Shown here: in pieces, positions 12,301 through 23,570 of the stretch | Numbering within the stretch: the first letter of the stretch is position 1 | Layout: every line of letters begins with the position of its first letter | Origin: Tetrahymena thermophila SB210 | Taxonomy: Eukaryota; Ciliophora; Oligohymenophorea; Hymenostomatida; Tetrahymenidae | Assembly: GCF_000189635.1 (NCBI RefSeq) | Contig: NW_002476354.1 | Span: 29,102 to 93,101 of the forward strand | Reading direction: 5' to 3' | Length of the DNA stretch: 64,000 nucleotides | Translations under genes and position numbers: made by a program | Notes under the pieces: generated by a model | The model's database searches: none | What the model was told of the DNA's origin: nothing | The model's input: the letters and a program-made list of their open reading frames with translations, nothing else

Positions 12301-14223
12301 TATTTATTAGATTTTTTTTATTTATTTTGATTTTTCTTATGTTTTTTTTTTGTTTTCAAAGCTAATTTAACTAAATTTTTCATTACCAGCTTTTGCTTTT
12401 AATTAATTAATTCATTTAATATTTTTTTCATTTTTTCCCTCTAACAAACATTTTAATTAATTTTTTTATAAATACGTAAAAAGGTAGAATTAAATTTGTG
12501 ATTCAGGAGCATCAAGGTTAAGTTCTGCGATAGCAAAGTTCACTAATCTCTCAAATTTGAAACTTATTCTTAGGTAAAATCAGCTTGGATTACAATTAAA
12601 AAAAAATAATCTTAAAGCAACATTTAACTTTTAATTTATTAATTAGCTATGTCAGGGTTTTTTTTTTCTTTATTTATTAATTTAAATTATTTTTTTTACA
12701 ACTTTTTTTGTTTTTATTACTAATTTATTCCATTTTGATTTTTTAATATTTTATCCTTATAACTAACTAACTAATTATTTTTTTTACAATATTTAAAAAG
12801 AGAAACTTAAATTGGTGATTAAGGTGCATCAGACTTAGGTTCTGCTTTTGTAAAGTGTACTAATCTCTCAAATTTGACACTCTTTCTTGAGTAAAAAAAG
12901 TGTATTTATTTTGGAAGAAGAAAATTTTTTAATATAAATATAAATTTAAAATAATAAAATTAATTAGTTTTTTATTTTATTTATTTTACTTTTTCTTTTT
13001 TACTCTGGTTGTGTTTATTTTTTTCATTTCTTTTTGGTTACTTTAATTAATTTTTTCATTTTCAGATTATGCTTATATTACTCATTAATTAATTTATTCT
13101 TCATTTTTTGCTTCTAACTAAATATTTAATTATATACATTTTTCAATATTAAAAAAGTGATAATAAAGTTGGCTCAATTGGTTCATTAGGCTTAGGTTCT
13201 GCTTTAGCAAAGTGTATTAATCTTTCAAATTTGACACTCAATCTATAGTAAAAATAGTTTATTTTTTATAGAATGTTGTATTTATTAATTTTTAACCTAT
13301 TTTTTTTTATTCTTTGTTTGCAAATTTAACTAATATTTTTGCTCTTTTTTTTTCATGTATTCATTTTCTTATTATTTCATATATTTTCTTTATTTTTTCA
13401 TTTTAGCAAAAATTAATTATTTTTTTTCTTCAATATTTAAAAAGCGGTAATAATATCAATGATAAAGGTGCATCAAACTTAAGTTCTAATTTAAAAAACT
13501 GCACTAATCTCAAAAACTTGACACTTGATCTATTGTAAAAACAGTTTATTTAAGTTGGATTTTGATATTTATTAATATAAAAATGATTTTAAAACAATAT
13601 AACTAGCTTTTTTAATTTATTTATTATATTTATTTTTTATTCTATTTGCATTTTTATTTATTTGTTTGTTTGTTAATTTAACTCTTTTTTTATTTTAAAC
13701 TTTTGCTTTTTTTATTAAATAATTTCTTATTATTTCATTTTTTTTTCTCATTTTTTTCCTTTAACTAACTAAATAACTAATCAATATTTTAAAAAGGTGG
13801 AATGAAATTAGTGCATTTGGTGCTTCAGACTTAGGTTCTAATTTAGCAATGCTTACTAATCTCTAAAATTTGTTTCTTAAACTCAAGTAAAAACAGTTTA
13901 TTTATTTTGAATAATAGTATTTTTTAATTTAAAAATTCATTTAGTGCCTACATAAATATGACTCTTTTTATTTATTAATTAATTGGCTTTTTATTTGATT
14001 AATTATTCTTTTTCTATATTATTCCTCTAATATTTTTTTAATTTTTAATTTAAAATATAAATTTTAATTTAAAAATATTATTCTATTAAATATTGTTTAG
14101 TAATATATACTAATTTATATTAAAAGTCGTAAGGAAATCAGTCTATCATAATAATTGAAAATTAGAAGCAAGTGCCTTAAATTAAAAAGATTAGTTACCT
14201 AAAAAATATGTTTCTATTTCTGA
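9386..14223 (+). CDS. LRR protein of the 90-nt-exon class (LRR-2), interrupted by assembly gap
   Basis: Exons: 9386-9531 (ATG, 48 codons plus 2 nt, with a hydrophobic stretch IIYFFMIILSI that may be a signal or anchor), 9770-9859, 10122-10211, 10453-10542, 10795-(10884, in gap), 11091-11180, 11483-11572, 11810-11899, 12128-12217, 12484-12573, 12801-12890, 13158-13247, 13445-13534, 13797-13886 and 14127-14223 (TGA at 14221). Every complete internal exon is exactly 90 nt, starts with 1 nt and ends with 2 nt of a split codon, and encodes one LRR near the consensus NQIGDxGASGLGSALAKC plus TNLSNLTLNL. As assembled it gives about 470 residues, but the gap could hide further modules. Introns are 197-302 nt and resemble each other. 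The terminal exon is related to that of LRR-4. This belongs to the young 90-bp-exon LRR class described in Tetrahymena; molecular function is unknown. Confidence 0.85.
10307..10332. repeat. TTTG microsatellite inside an LRR-2 intron
   Basis: About six TTTG units. Shorter TTTG runs sit at the same place in neighbouring introns, so the run seems to have expanded within one copied intron. Confidence 0.9.
10857..10956. other. Assembly gap of 100 N
   Basis: Exactly 100 N, a conventional placeholder for unknown length. It begins 62 nt into an LRR exon (10795 onward) and ends inside an intron. Near-identical modules on both sides explain why the assembly broke here. Confidence 1.
11433..11460. repeat. 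CTAA repeat at the branch-point position of an LRR-2 intron
   Basis: About seven CTAA units just upstream of the T/A-rich acceptor region. Other introns of the array have one to three units here. Confidence 0.85.
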
Positions 14224-14822
14224 TAAAAAAATTGTGAAAAAAGGATATAAAAATACTTTAAATTAATTGAATTAATATTTTAATTTTTAGAATATTTTGT
14301 GATATGTTAATTTATCCTAAAATATAGATATAAAGATAGATTTATTATTCTTTTTATATTTATAAATATATCGTTTTAAATTAATAAATAACTTACTTAA
14401 TTAAATTTAATTAAATATAATAATTAAATTATAGTCAACCCTCAATTTTATAAATAGCTTAATACAGAAATTAGATGTATTATTAGTGGAAATGAATATT
14501 TTTTAAATATAAATAAAGGTTAAATATTAATTACAATATATAAAAAATATTTAAAACATTTTTAATATGTCAATTTCAATATTCACTCCATTTTTGAATA
14601 ATGGCTAGAAGTGGGATAGTAATCAATTACAGTATTAGCGACATAATTTAATTAATCAAATTGATTTATAAATTGAGTTTATTATAGTTTAATTTTTAAT
14701 TAAAAACTTTAGAATAAATTAACTTTTGAAAAAAATTATAAAAAAATACTAAGAAAAAAATGATATAAGAGAAAATATAGTTTAACAAGCTGTAAGATGT
14801 AAACAACAAATAACTTTGAATT
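14224..14822. other. Intergenic between LRR-2 and LRR-3
   Basis: AT-rich, with no LRR exon and no other open frame that I can support. It should hold the LRR-2 3' end and the LRR-3 promoter. Confidence 0.6.
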
Positions 14823-17184
14823 ATGACGTCAGCAATCATTTTTTAATTTAAAAAGGTTTTAAAATCATTTTTATCGCTTCACACTGAAATCGAGATAAAT
14901 CTGAAGTAATAACTGTTTTTTTTTAATTAAGTTTAAAAATTGCTTTTAAAATTATACTTTTATTTAAAAGTCTTTTATTTTTCTTTTGAAATTTTATCAT
15001 TTCATTTTTTTATTTTGTTTAACAAATGTTAATATAAATGTAAAAGATTCAAAGAAATAGGAGATTTAGGAACCTAAAGTTTATCATCTGCCTTAATAAA
15101 CTGCACTAATCTATAAAAATTGACACTTGATCTAAGGTAAGAATTAGAACAATTTGTCATATTTTACTTTATAAATTTTTAATAATGAAGTAAAAAAAAA
15201 TATAAGAGCAAGTAGCTTTTGTTTTTTGAATAAATATTTTACTATTAACTAAAATAATTAAATAAAAATAAATTTAACCTAAAATAAATTCATAAAGAAA
15301 TAAAAAAAAATCTTAAAAAAGTTAAATGTAGCATTTTTAAAAATTAATTTGGAACAAAAATATTAAATTATTACTAATCAAATTTTTAATAGAGTAAATA
15401 AGATTAAAGACGCTGGAGTATAAAAATTAGCATCTGCTTTCATATAATGCGCAAATCTTTCAAGTCTTTTTCTCTACTTAAGGTAGAAATAGTTTATTTT
15501 TGAAGTATTTATTTAAGTTAGCTTTGAATGTTAGAAATATAAGCAATATTTATTTTTTTAACTTGTTTTACTTTTTGCTTTTAGTTTTAATCATTAATAG
15601 TAAGTAATTTAAAATTTAAAATAATTTTAATTAAATTTAATATAAGTTCCAATTAAATTGGTTCAAATGGTGTACTAGGATTATGTTCTGTTTTAGCTGG
15701 CTGTAAAAGTATCTCAAACTTGGAACTTGATCTTTAGTAATCATGATTTATTCTATTCATTAAATTGTTTATTTCTTTTTATTTCTTCAAAAATAATTTT
15801 TAACAATATTTCATGTTATTAATAGTGTTTGTTAAAACTTTTTCTTTTTTAATTTATTTCCTTTACTTAGTTAGTCTGATAATTAATATAAATGATTTCA
15901 TTTTTATTCTTACAATTAATATCTTATATTTTATTATAAGTTCCAATTAAATTTGTGCAAATGGTGCTACAAGCCTATGTTCTGTTTTATTAAATAAAAC
16001 TAACATGATAAACGTAATTCTCAATATAAAGTAAATATAATTTATCTTAAAATTTCGAATCTATTTTTATGTTTTAAAATTAGTAAATATTTTTTTTTTG
16101 CTCTTAATATTGATTTTTTTAATTTTATTTTTATCCTTAACTTGAGTTAGATTTCTTAATTTGTTTGTATTAAATAAATCATTTATAAAATATTTTCAAA
16201 TTCTTTTAATTCAAATAACTATTTTATAAATAAGTTCGAATAAAATATAGTCTAAGGGAGCATCAAATTTATGTTCTGGTTTAGCAGAATGTACTAAACT
16301 CTCAAATTTAAAAACTTTGAAACCAATATTTTGATATTGGAAAAATATTGAATTTTAGCTTTTCCTATATATTGTGTAAAATTAGTTAGTAGTGTTTATT
16401 TTTGGAGGATATTTTTTTGTACTTCTATATTATTGATGATCCTTTTTAAATTATTATCTACAAATTATACAATTTTTATCATTACCATTTAATAATTTTA
16501 TATTTATTCTTTAAAATATTTTATATAAAATTTAATTGAAAGTTCTAATTAAATTGGATCAAAAGGCATTTTTGAATTATGTTCTTCTTTGGAAAGCTGC
16601 ACAAATCTTTCAAATTTCAGTTTAGAACTCACGTAAATTGGTTTTAATTACTTATATTTTTTTCATTAATTTATATACATTTTTAATATAAACGCTTAAA
16701 TAGATATCTAAAATAATTTTTAAATTATATTTTATATTGTCAATATAAACAAAAAATCAAAAGCTTCAATGAAATAAACGATATAGGAATATCAGGTATA
16801 GGTTCCGCTTTGGTAAACTGCAATAATCTCAAAAATTTGACTCTTATGATTGGGTAAATAAAATACTTTCAAGTGTTTGAGTTTGAAATATTTTTTTTCC
16901 AACATTAAAAAAGTTTCAATTCTATTGGCGATAATGGTGTATAAGGTTTATGCTCTGCATTAACAAATTTCAAAAGCCTCAGAAAACTAACAATTTGGTT
17001 AAGGTAAAAAATTAATTAATTATTATAAAAAATTGCTTAAAAAACAGAATCTTGATTGATATAGTTAAAATATATGTTATTAAAATACTAAAGGGATAAT
17101 TAAATCAAATAAGAATCAAGATAGGAGTTAATGAATTAATTTACTAAACTGTAGAAATTGGTAATAAAAGATATATACTTATGA
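14823..17184 (+). CDS. LRR protein of the 90-nt-exon class (LRR-3), one exon lacks a donor
   Basis: Exons: 14823-14905 (ATG, 27 codons plus 2 nt), 15047-15136, 15393-15482, 15647-15736, 15941-16030, 16235-16324, 16543-16632, 16764-16853, 16914-17003 and 17094-17184 (TGA at 17182). All eight internal exons are 90 nt, with phase-2 boundaries. Repeats are more diverged than in LRR-2, for example NQIGSNGVLGLCSVLAGC then KSISNLELDL. Oddity: exon 16235-16324 has AA where the donor GT should be, and reading on meets TGA at 16332. Either the exon is skipped, which keeps frame and gives 267 residues, or the gene ends there and the downstream exons are remnants. The final exon begins with the usual DNQI start and ends IKDIYL. 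Function unknown beyond LRR protein binding. Confidence 0.75.
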
Positions 17185-17662
17185 ATATTATCATTTGCTA
17201 TACTATTGTTAATATAATACTAAATTATTATATAATTCTAGTTAAGTCTATTTTTTATTACATTAATTGTAAGCAAATTATTTGTAATTGTGAATTCTTT
17301 CTTTCTATTTTATATTCTAAATAATTTTTAAATTGAGAATATCTCAGTATTTGATGAAATATCCAAAATTTAATTACAAAAAACAAAATACAAATTTCTT
17401 AAACAAGAGTAAATAGTTATTAAAGATTTATGAAGCAAGCAATAACTTAGTAAAAATAAAATCCAAAATTTATTTACTAAATTTTACAAGTTATAGTTTA
17501 ATTTAAAAAAAAATAAATTTATAAATTTATATTAGATGATTATTAAAGTTTAAATAAATAGTAAATTAATTTTTAAAATATAGTTATAATTAATTAATTA
17601 TCTAAATAAATTTCCATAAATTTTATTCAAATATTATTAAATATTATTGAAAAAAAAAATAA
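17185..17662. other. Intergenic between LRR-3 and LRR-4
   Basis: AT-rich. The last ~100 bp resemble the sequence upstream of the LRR-2 start. No gene seen. Confidence 0.6.
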
Positions 17663-17807
17663 ATGATATTATAGAAAAAATATTTTAATAATCTATAAAG
17701 TGTAATTATTTATTATCTTATCAATATTCTTTCAATTCATTTTTATTAATAAAAAAGTTTATATATTCTTCACCTTTATCATATTAGGTTCTCCATATTA
17801 ATCTGAG
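17570..17807 (+). repeat. Duplicated gene start (promoter plus first exon), copy of about 9300-9531
   Basis: The two blocks align along most of their length. Both have TTTCCATAAATT upstream, then A-rich sequence before ATGATAT, the run TTCAATTCATTTTTATTAAT, and TTAGGTTCTCCA before a donor. The LRR-4 copy has one A fewer in the homopolymer after TTAAT. Confidence 0.85.
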
Positions 17808-20475
17808 GTAAATTTAATTTATTCAAATTATTATTAATGTTTTTTTTAATTTTATTTTCTTATTCATAAATTAATTGTATTGTTTCTTCAATATTTAAAA
17901 AGTTACAAAAGAATTGGTGATAAAGGTTCATCAGATTTAGGTTCTGCTTTATCAAAGTGCACTAACCTATCAACTTTGACACTTAATCTATTGTAAAAGC
18001 AGTTTATTTGTTTTGGATAAGATATTTATTTATTAATATAATAATGAATTTAAAAATAATTCTCTTAATTTATTTATTAGCTTTTTATTTGATTTATTTT
18101 TCTTTTTCTTATTTATTCTGCTTTTGTTTTTTTTCTTTCTTTGTCAATTTATCTAATTTTTTTTATTTTCGCTTTTGCTTTTATTATTAATTAATTTATA
18201 CTTTTTCTTCATTTTTTTTCTAACTAACTAATTAATGATATTTTTTTTCTTCAATTTTTAAAAAGTACGAATTAAATTGGTGCGTTTGGTGCATCAGATA
18301 TAGGTTCTGCATTAGGAAAATGCACTAATCTCTCAATTTTGACACTTACTCTTAGGTAAAAATAGTTATTTATTATAGTTTGTTTAATTTTAATTATAAA
18401 AATGAAGTTAAAACAATATAACTTACTCTTTTAATATATTTATTTATTAGCTTTTTATTTTATTTATTTTTTTTTCTTAAAATGTTTTTTTTACTTTTTT
18501 TTCAACTTTTATTTTATTATTTATTAATTTTTTTATTATCTCATACTTTTCTTAATTTTTTCCTTCTAACTAACTAACTAACAAATTAATTATTCTTTTT
18601 TCCATATTTAAAAAGTGAAAATTAAATTGGTGATTAAGGCCTTTCAAGCTTAGGTTCTGGTTTATCTAATTGCACTAATCTATCAAATTTAACTCTTGGT
18701 CTTAGGTAAAAATTATTTTTTTATTTTGTATTGAGGTATTTTTGTTAATAAAAATGAATTCAAAACAATATAATTCTTTTAATTGCTTACTAGCCTTTTG
18801 TTTGATCAATTTTTCTTTTTTTATTATTATTCTAATTCAGTTTTTTTTCTTTATTTTTTAATTTAAATATTCATTTGATTTTATTATTAATTAATTCATT
18901 TCTTATAATTTCGTACTTTTCTTCATTTTTTCGCTCTTACTTAAAAATCAATAATATTTTTTTCTTCAATATTTATAAAGAGAAAATTAAATTGGTGATT
19001 AAGGTATATTAGGCTTAGGTTATGGTTTGGGAAAGTGCACTAATCTATCAAATATTTCACTTTATCTCGAGTATGAACAGTTTATTTGTTTTGGATTGTG
19101 ATATTTTTTAATATAAAAATGAATTTAAAACAATAAACTATTTTAGTTTATTTTTTTATTTTTTATTTGATTTTGTTTTTTCTTATTTATTCTGCTTGTA
19201 TTTTTCTTTCTTTCTTTGTTAATTTAACTTATTTTTAATTTTCAACTTACTTTTATTATTATTTTATATTTTTTCTTTATTTTTTCCTTCTCAGTAATTA
19301 TTAATATATTTTTTTTATTATTTAAAAAGAGACAATAAAATTGGTACAATTGGTTTATCATGCTTAGGTTCTGCTTTAGTTAATTGCACTAATCTCTAAA
19401 ATTTGATACTTAATCTATAGTAAAAGCAGTTTATTTTTTGAGAATTGTGATAGTTTTTAATATAAAAATGAATTTAATATAAAAAAACTCTTTTACTTTA
19501 TTTAATTTATTATTTCTTTTTATTATGCTTGTGTTTTTTTTTTTAATTTAAATAATTTTTTCATATTCATCTTTTACTATTTTTATTAATTAATTTTTTA
19601 TTATTTCATATTTTTTCTTCTTTTTTTCCTTAAACTTAATAATTGATTATTCTTCAATATAAAAAAAGTGCCAATTTTATTGGTGATCAAGGTATTTCAG
19701 GCTTAAGCCCTGCATTAGTAAACTGCACTAATCTAACAAATTTGACACTTAACCTATAGTAAAAACAAAATTATGTTTTTTATTGAGATATTTTTTAAAA
19801 TAAAAATTAAATCTAAAACTATAGAACTGACTCATTTAATTTATTTGTTATCTTTTTATTTGATTTATTTTTCTAATGTAATATGCCTGTTTTTTTTCTT
19901 TATTTGTTAATTAAAATAAATTTTTTATTATCAGCTTAAACTTTTATTATTAATTAAATAATTTCTTATTATTTCATATTTTTTCTTCACTTTTTCCTTC
20001 TAATTAGCGAATTTATTATTTATTCCATCAATATTTAAAAAAGGTGGAATTAAATCGGTCCAATTGGTACATTAGACTTAGGTTCTGCTTTACAAAAGTG
20101 TACTAATCTCTTATATTTGATACTTGAACTCAAGTAAAAATAATTTATTTGTTTTGAATTGCGACATTATCAAATATAAAAATGAACTTAAAAAAAATAT
20201 TGCTCTTTTATTTTATTTATTAGTTTTTTATTTGGTTTATTTATCTTTTTTCTTATACTAATTTTTATTTATTTATTTATTCATTTAAAATATAAATTTT
20301 AATTAAAAAATTTTATTCTATTTAATGCAAATTTACACTAATTTATATAAAAAGTGAAATTGAAATCAATTAAGCATCTTAATTGATAGTAAAAAGCAAG
20401 TGTTTCAAATCAAAAAGATTAGTTGTCTCAAAAATAGATTTCTTTAATCATTTTGATATAAATTACTATTTTTGA
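17663..20475 (+). CDS. LRR protein of the 90-nt-exon class (LRR-4), first exon apparently frameshifted
   Basis: Exons: 17663-17807, 17903-17992, 18266-18355, 18616-18705, 18981-19070, 19330-19419, 19669-19758, 20044-20133 and 20355-20475 (TGA at 20473). The seven internal exons are all 90 nt and phase 2, with repeats very close to those of LRR-2, for example NQIGAFGASDIGSALGKC then TNLSILTLTL. The first exon is homologous to that of LRR-2 but is 145 rather than 146 nt, because an A run is one base shorter. Read from its ATG it is therefore out of frame with the LRR exons and reaches TGA near the end of the exon. A homopolymer sequencing error, an alternative start or a non-functional gene would each explain this. 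The terminal exon is related to that of LRR-2 and about 24 nt longer. Confidence 0.75.
17903..20354 (+). repeat. Tandem exon+intron LRR modules, array B
   Basis: Same module type as array A: seven 90-nt exons with introns of 221-285 nt sharing the same 5', branch-region and acceptor blocks. Similarity between arrays A and B extends through the introns, pointing to a segmental copy of part of one array. Confidence 0.9.
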
Positions 20476-21068
20476 TACAAATACTTTGGAAAAAAGAATG
20501 ACGAAATATAAAAATATTTGAATAATTGAATATAGCATGTTTTATTTTATAAACTTTTATAATATGATAATTTAACCTAAAATATAGATAGATTGATATA
20601 TTTATTATTATTATTATTTTTTTATATTTATAAATATAGCACTTCTATGAATTAAATTCTTGTGAACGCTGAAATGCAAGAATTTAATTCATGAATAAGC
20701 TATAAAGTAGATTAATTTAATAAATAAAAAATTATTAAATTTAGCCATTCAAGCCTTTTTTTATTTTTTTTTAAATAAAATTTATTATTTTAAAATACCT
20801 GATTTATTTATTTTTTATAATAGTTTTTTGATTTAATAGATAATTATTATTATTATCAAAATAAAATAAATTCCTAAATTATTTTTACTTAACATAAATT
20901 AAATTTAATATTTTAAACTTAGTTTATTAAATTTCAAAACAAAAATAAATGGTTTAAAAAATAAAATCAAACTTTAGAATTTTTTTAATTTGAAAACAGC
21001 AAATAAATTACTAAAAAATACCGTTATAAGCAATATATATATAATAAGTAATACTGAATTATTAATTA
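20476..21068. other. Intergenic between convergent LRR-4 and membrane-protein gene
   Basis: AT-rich 3'-to-3' spacer. It contains the perfect hairpin at 20647-20692; no gene seen. Confidence 0.6.
20647..20692. repeat. Perfect inverted repeat (16-bp arms, 14-nt loop)
   Basis: Left arm ATGAATTAAATTCTTG (20647-20662) is the exact reverse complement of the right arm at 20677-20692. The loop is less AT-rich than its surroundings. It lies 170 bp after the LRR-4 stop. It could be a transcript 3'-end structure or an insertion scar. Confidence 0.85.
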
Positions 21069-22610
21069 TCATATTTCATACAAATCATATGCTATTTGTG
21101 GAAGATAGTTTTAAGAATATTCTATAAATATTTTGTCTAAAGTTTTGAGTGATAAAATTTAAGATTGAATATTAAAAATTAGCATTTTTTCCTAATCCTC
21201 ATAGAGATTTGAAATCAATATTTCATTTGTTTAATTAAAAATGTAACCTTTCATAATTCTCTCAATAAGTATAGATGATACAAGTTTACCATGTAAATAT
21301 AATTTTTTAACAATTTCTGGTCTAATGTCTTCTTAGCTTGTTAGAAACTCTTTATTATAATAGTAGCAATAGCTAATCATAATTGAAGAAAAATGAACAT
21401 TTATTTTATTTTTTTTTAAAATAGTATTTATTATTTTATAAAATTCACATACCTCTTCACATTATTTACTTTCACATTTTATATCTTTATTTTGTATTTA
21501 ATTTTATAATATACAATATTTTCCACCATTTAAGTTCAACTCTAAATCTGTAATAAATTTCAAATCTATTTTACATAGCTGTTCATTAACACTTTTCAAA
21601 CTTTCATTTTCCTTAGAAAAAATTACTTTTAGGCTAAGCTGTCTCTCAATAATTGAAAAAGAAAAAAGCAAGAAATATATTGTATTCCAAATAATTATTA
21701 GCAAATTATTCACAGAAAATATCTTTAAGCTGAAAAATTGATTATTAAAGAAATCTATTAGTGTTATATTTACTCCTACAAAAGTCATGAATGCAGCAAA
21801 TCGACTCATTTGGGCAATAAAATTAACAGTTTAAAAGATTTTATAGAAATATTAAGTATGCTATAACAAGCATTTGTTGAAAAGAATGCTAAAAAATAAA
21901 TTTATACCACTAAAATTTTCTTTATTTTTATTTAAAATATCAACAGTATAAAACTAAAAAGCCATTACAATCAAGTTGCATAATACAAAAGCTAATCCTA
22001 AATCATTGTAAAAGAAAGATGTTGATGTTAAAAAGTAAGTAAAAATAGCAGTAAAGTACTTTATCACACTTAAAATGCGTCTTTTAAAACAGCAACGAAA
22101 AAAGAATTATTCATTTTCAAGTGTTACCATAATTGAAATAAAAATAATTGTTAAAGTTATTTAGAACAGGTAATTAAAATATGCTAAGTATCTATAACTC
22201 ACTGGGATTGATTACATTTCCAACAACTCTAGGTAAAAAAAGAAGATGAATTAACAGAAATTTTAAGCTATTGACCTAAATAATCCAAATCTAAGATATA
22301 AAGCTAATATAGATAAACCATTTATTTTTTTAGCAAAAATTGGGTAGATCCAGCCAATATTTAAGATATCCATGACTAAAAAAGTAAAAGTGTAAACACT
22401 TTACTAGAAAAATCCTAAAACAATTAATATTAATTTATCTAAGCTAAATATAATCCAATATGTGTAAAAGTAAGAGATTTACCCACATAAATAAGATTTA
22501 AAGCTAAATACTATATTAGACAAATCTAAAGAATAAGTCAATATTCCTACAATAATAAATATTTTTTTAATGATCCCATTCTAATTCTCTAAAAACAAAT
22601 CTTAATCCAT
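21069..22610 (-). CDS. Multi-pass membrane protein of unknown function
   Basis: One uninterrupted frame from ATG (22610) to TGA (21069-21071), 513 residues, rich in in-frame TAA/TAG. The N-terminal ~330 residues hold about eight to ten hydrophobic segments, such as IFIIVGILTYSLDL, WIIFSLDKLILIVLGFF, LTIIFISIMV and NLLIIIWNTIYFLLFSF. A Cys/Arg cluster FFFRCCFKRR follows one of them. The last ~180 residues are hydrophilic, with FITDLELNLNGGKYCIL and a Cys/Lys-rich stretch, and are probably cytosolic. I recognise no family motif; a ciliate-specific membrane family is likely. It converges on LRR-4. Confidence 0.8.
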
Positions 22611-23570
22611 TTGTTTAAAGTTTATTATTTATTTTTGCAGATATTTAAAATTAAAAATAAATTATGTTTTAATTTTTTTATTTTTATTTTGTTTATTTAA
22701 TTAAGATTTATAAAAAAATGTTTATATCTTATTTTTTTTAATTGAGTAGAGAATATAAAAGAATTAAATAACTACCAAGATCCAAAAATCTATTGACTAA
22801 ATTTCTATATAAATTAAATAGACTCTTTTGTTTATTCATAGGATATCTTTTTTATGTATAAATAAGAATACATCAAGTATAAAATTTAATATCAGAAATT
22901 AAATAATTAATCATATATTAAGGCACAAATTTAACTAATCCTTATTTTTTAAACGAAAAATCAATTTTAACACATATTATGAAGATTCTAAATTCTTCAA
23001 AAACATTAATTTTTAAATCAAAGAATTCAAATAAAATTAGAACATTTGCAATAAATTAAGAATATATTTAAAAGATATAGAGTTTCATGCCTTTTTCATT
23101 TTGGATATACTAAGGAATATTTAATTTAAAGAAATCTATACTATTGCTTAGCTTTAAAAAAAAAATTAGTAATTAAAAAAATTCTACATAAAAACTAGAA
23201 TATATCTTTTTGCTTTTAATAAAATCACGTATAGATAACCCTATAAAAATTTAAAAAATATAAAATTTAATAGAGAATTAAATAAAAATCAAAAATTAAG
23301 CTATTTATAAAAAAAATACATAAAATTAATACTACTACTACTACCATGATTATATTTATTTTATTTGTTTAAAATTAAAAAACTTTTATTTAATAAAAAA
23401 GACTGATTAAGTCTTAATATAGAAAAGTTGAAAAGGAAAGTATTAATTAAAGATTTTAAATTTGCTGATCAAAATCACATTGATATACGTATTTTTTATA
23501 TTAAATCTAAACATTAATAAGTACATAAGCAGCTAAATAGGTAGGTAAGTATCCTTTATTTGTAATAATA
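22611..23570. other. Intergenic, divergent promoters
   Basis: AT-rich, between the starts of the minus-strand membrane protein and the plus-strand F-box/LRR gene. No further gene seen. Confidence 0.6.

Larger units (their letters stand above)
9770..14126 (+). repeat. Tandem exon+intron LRR modules, array A
   Basis: Units of roughly 290-390 bp, each a 90-nt LRR exon plus an intron. Introns share more than splice sites: a 5' part beginning GTAAAAACAG and a TTTAATATAAAAATGA block, a T-rich middle, CTAACTAACTAA before the 3' end, and TTCAATATTTAAAAAG at the acceptor. This shows that exon and intron were duplicated as one unit. Confidence 0.9.

Noticed and set aside
14823-14832. TGACGTCA palindrome as a CRE-type regulatory site
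   Set aside because: It overlaps the LRR-3 start codon and first residues and is a single 8-mer; no evidence of regulatory use.
18008-18190. Phe/Leu/Tyr-rich open frame from 18008
   Set aside because: Lies in an LRR-4 intron; it is T-rich intron sequence.
5464-20475. LRR region considered as a noncoding tandem satellite
   Set aside because: The 90-nt segments keep frame, phase and conserved Leu/Asn/Gly positions through dozens of copies, with GT..AG borders and proper start and stop exons.
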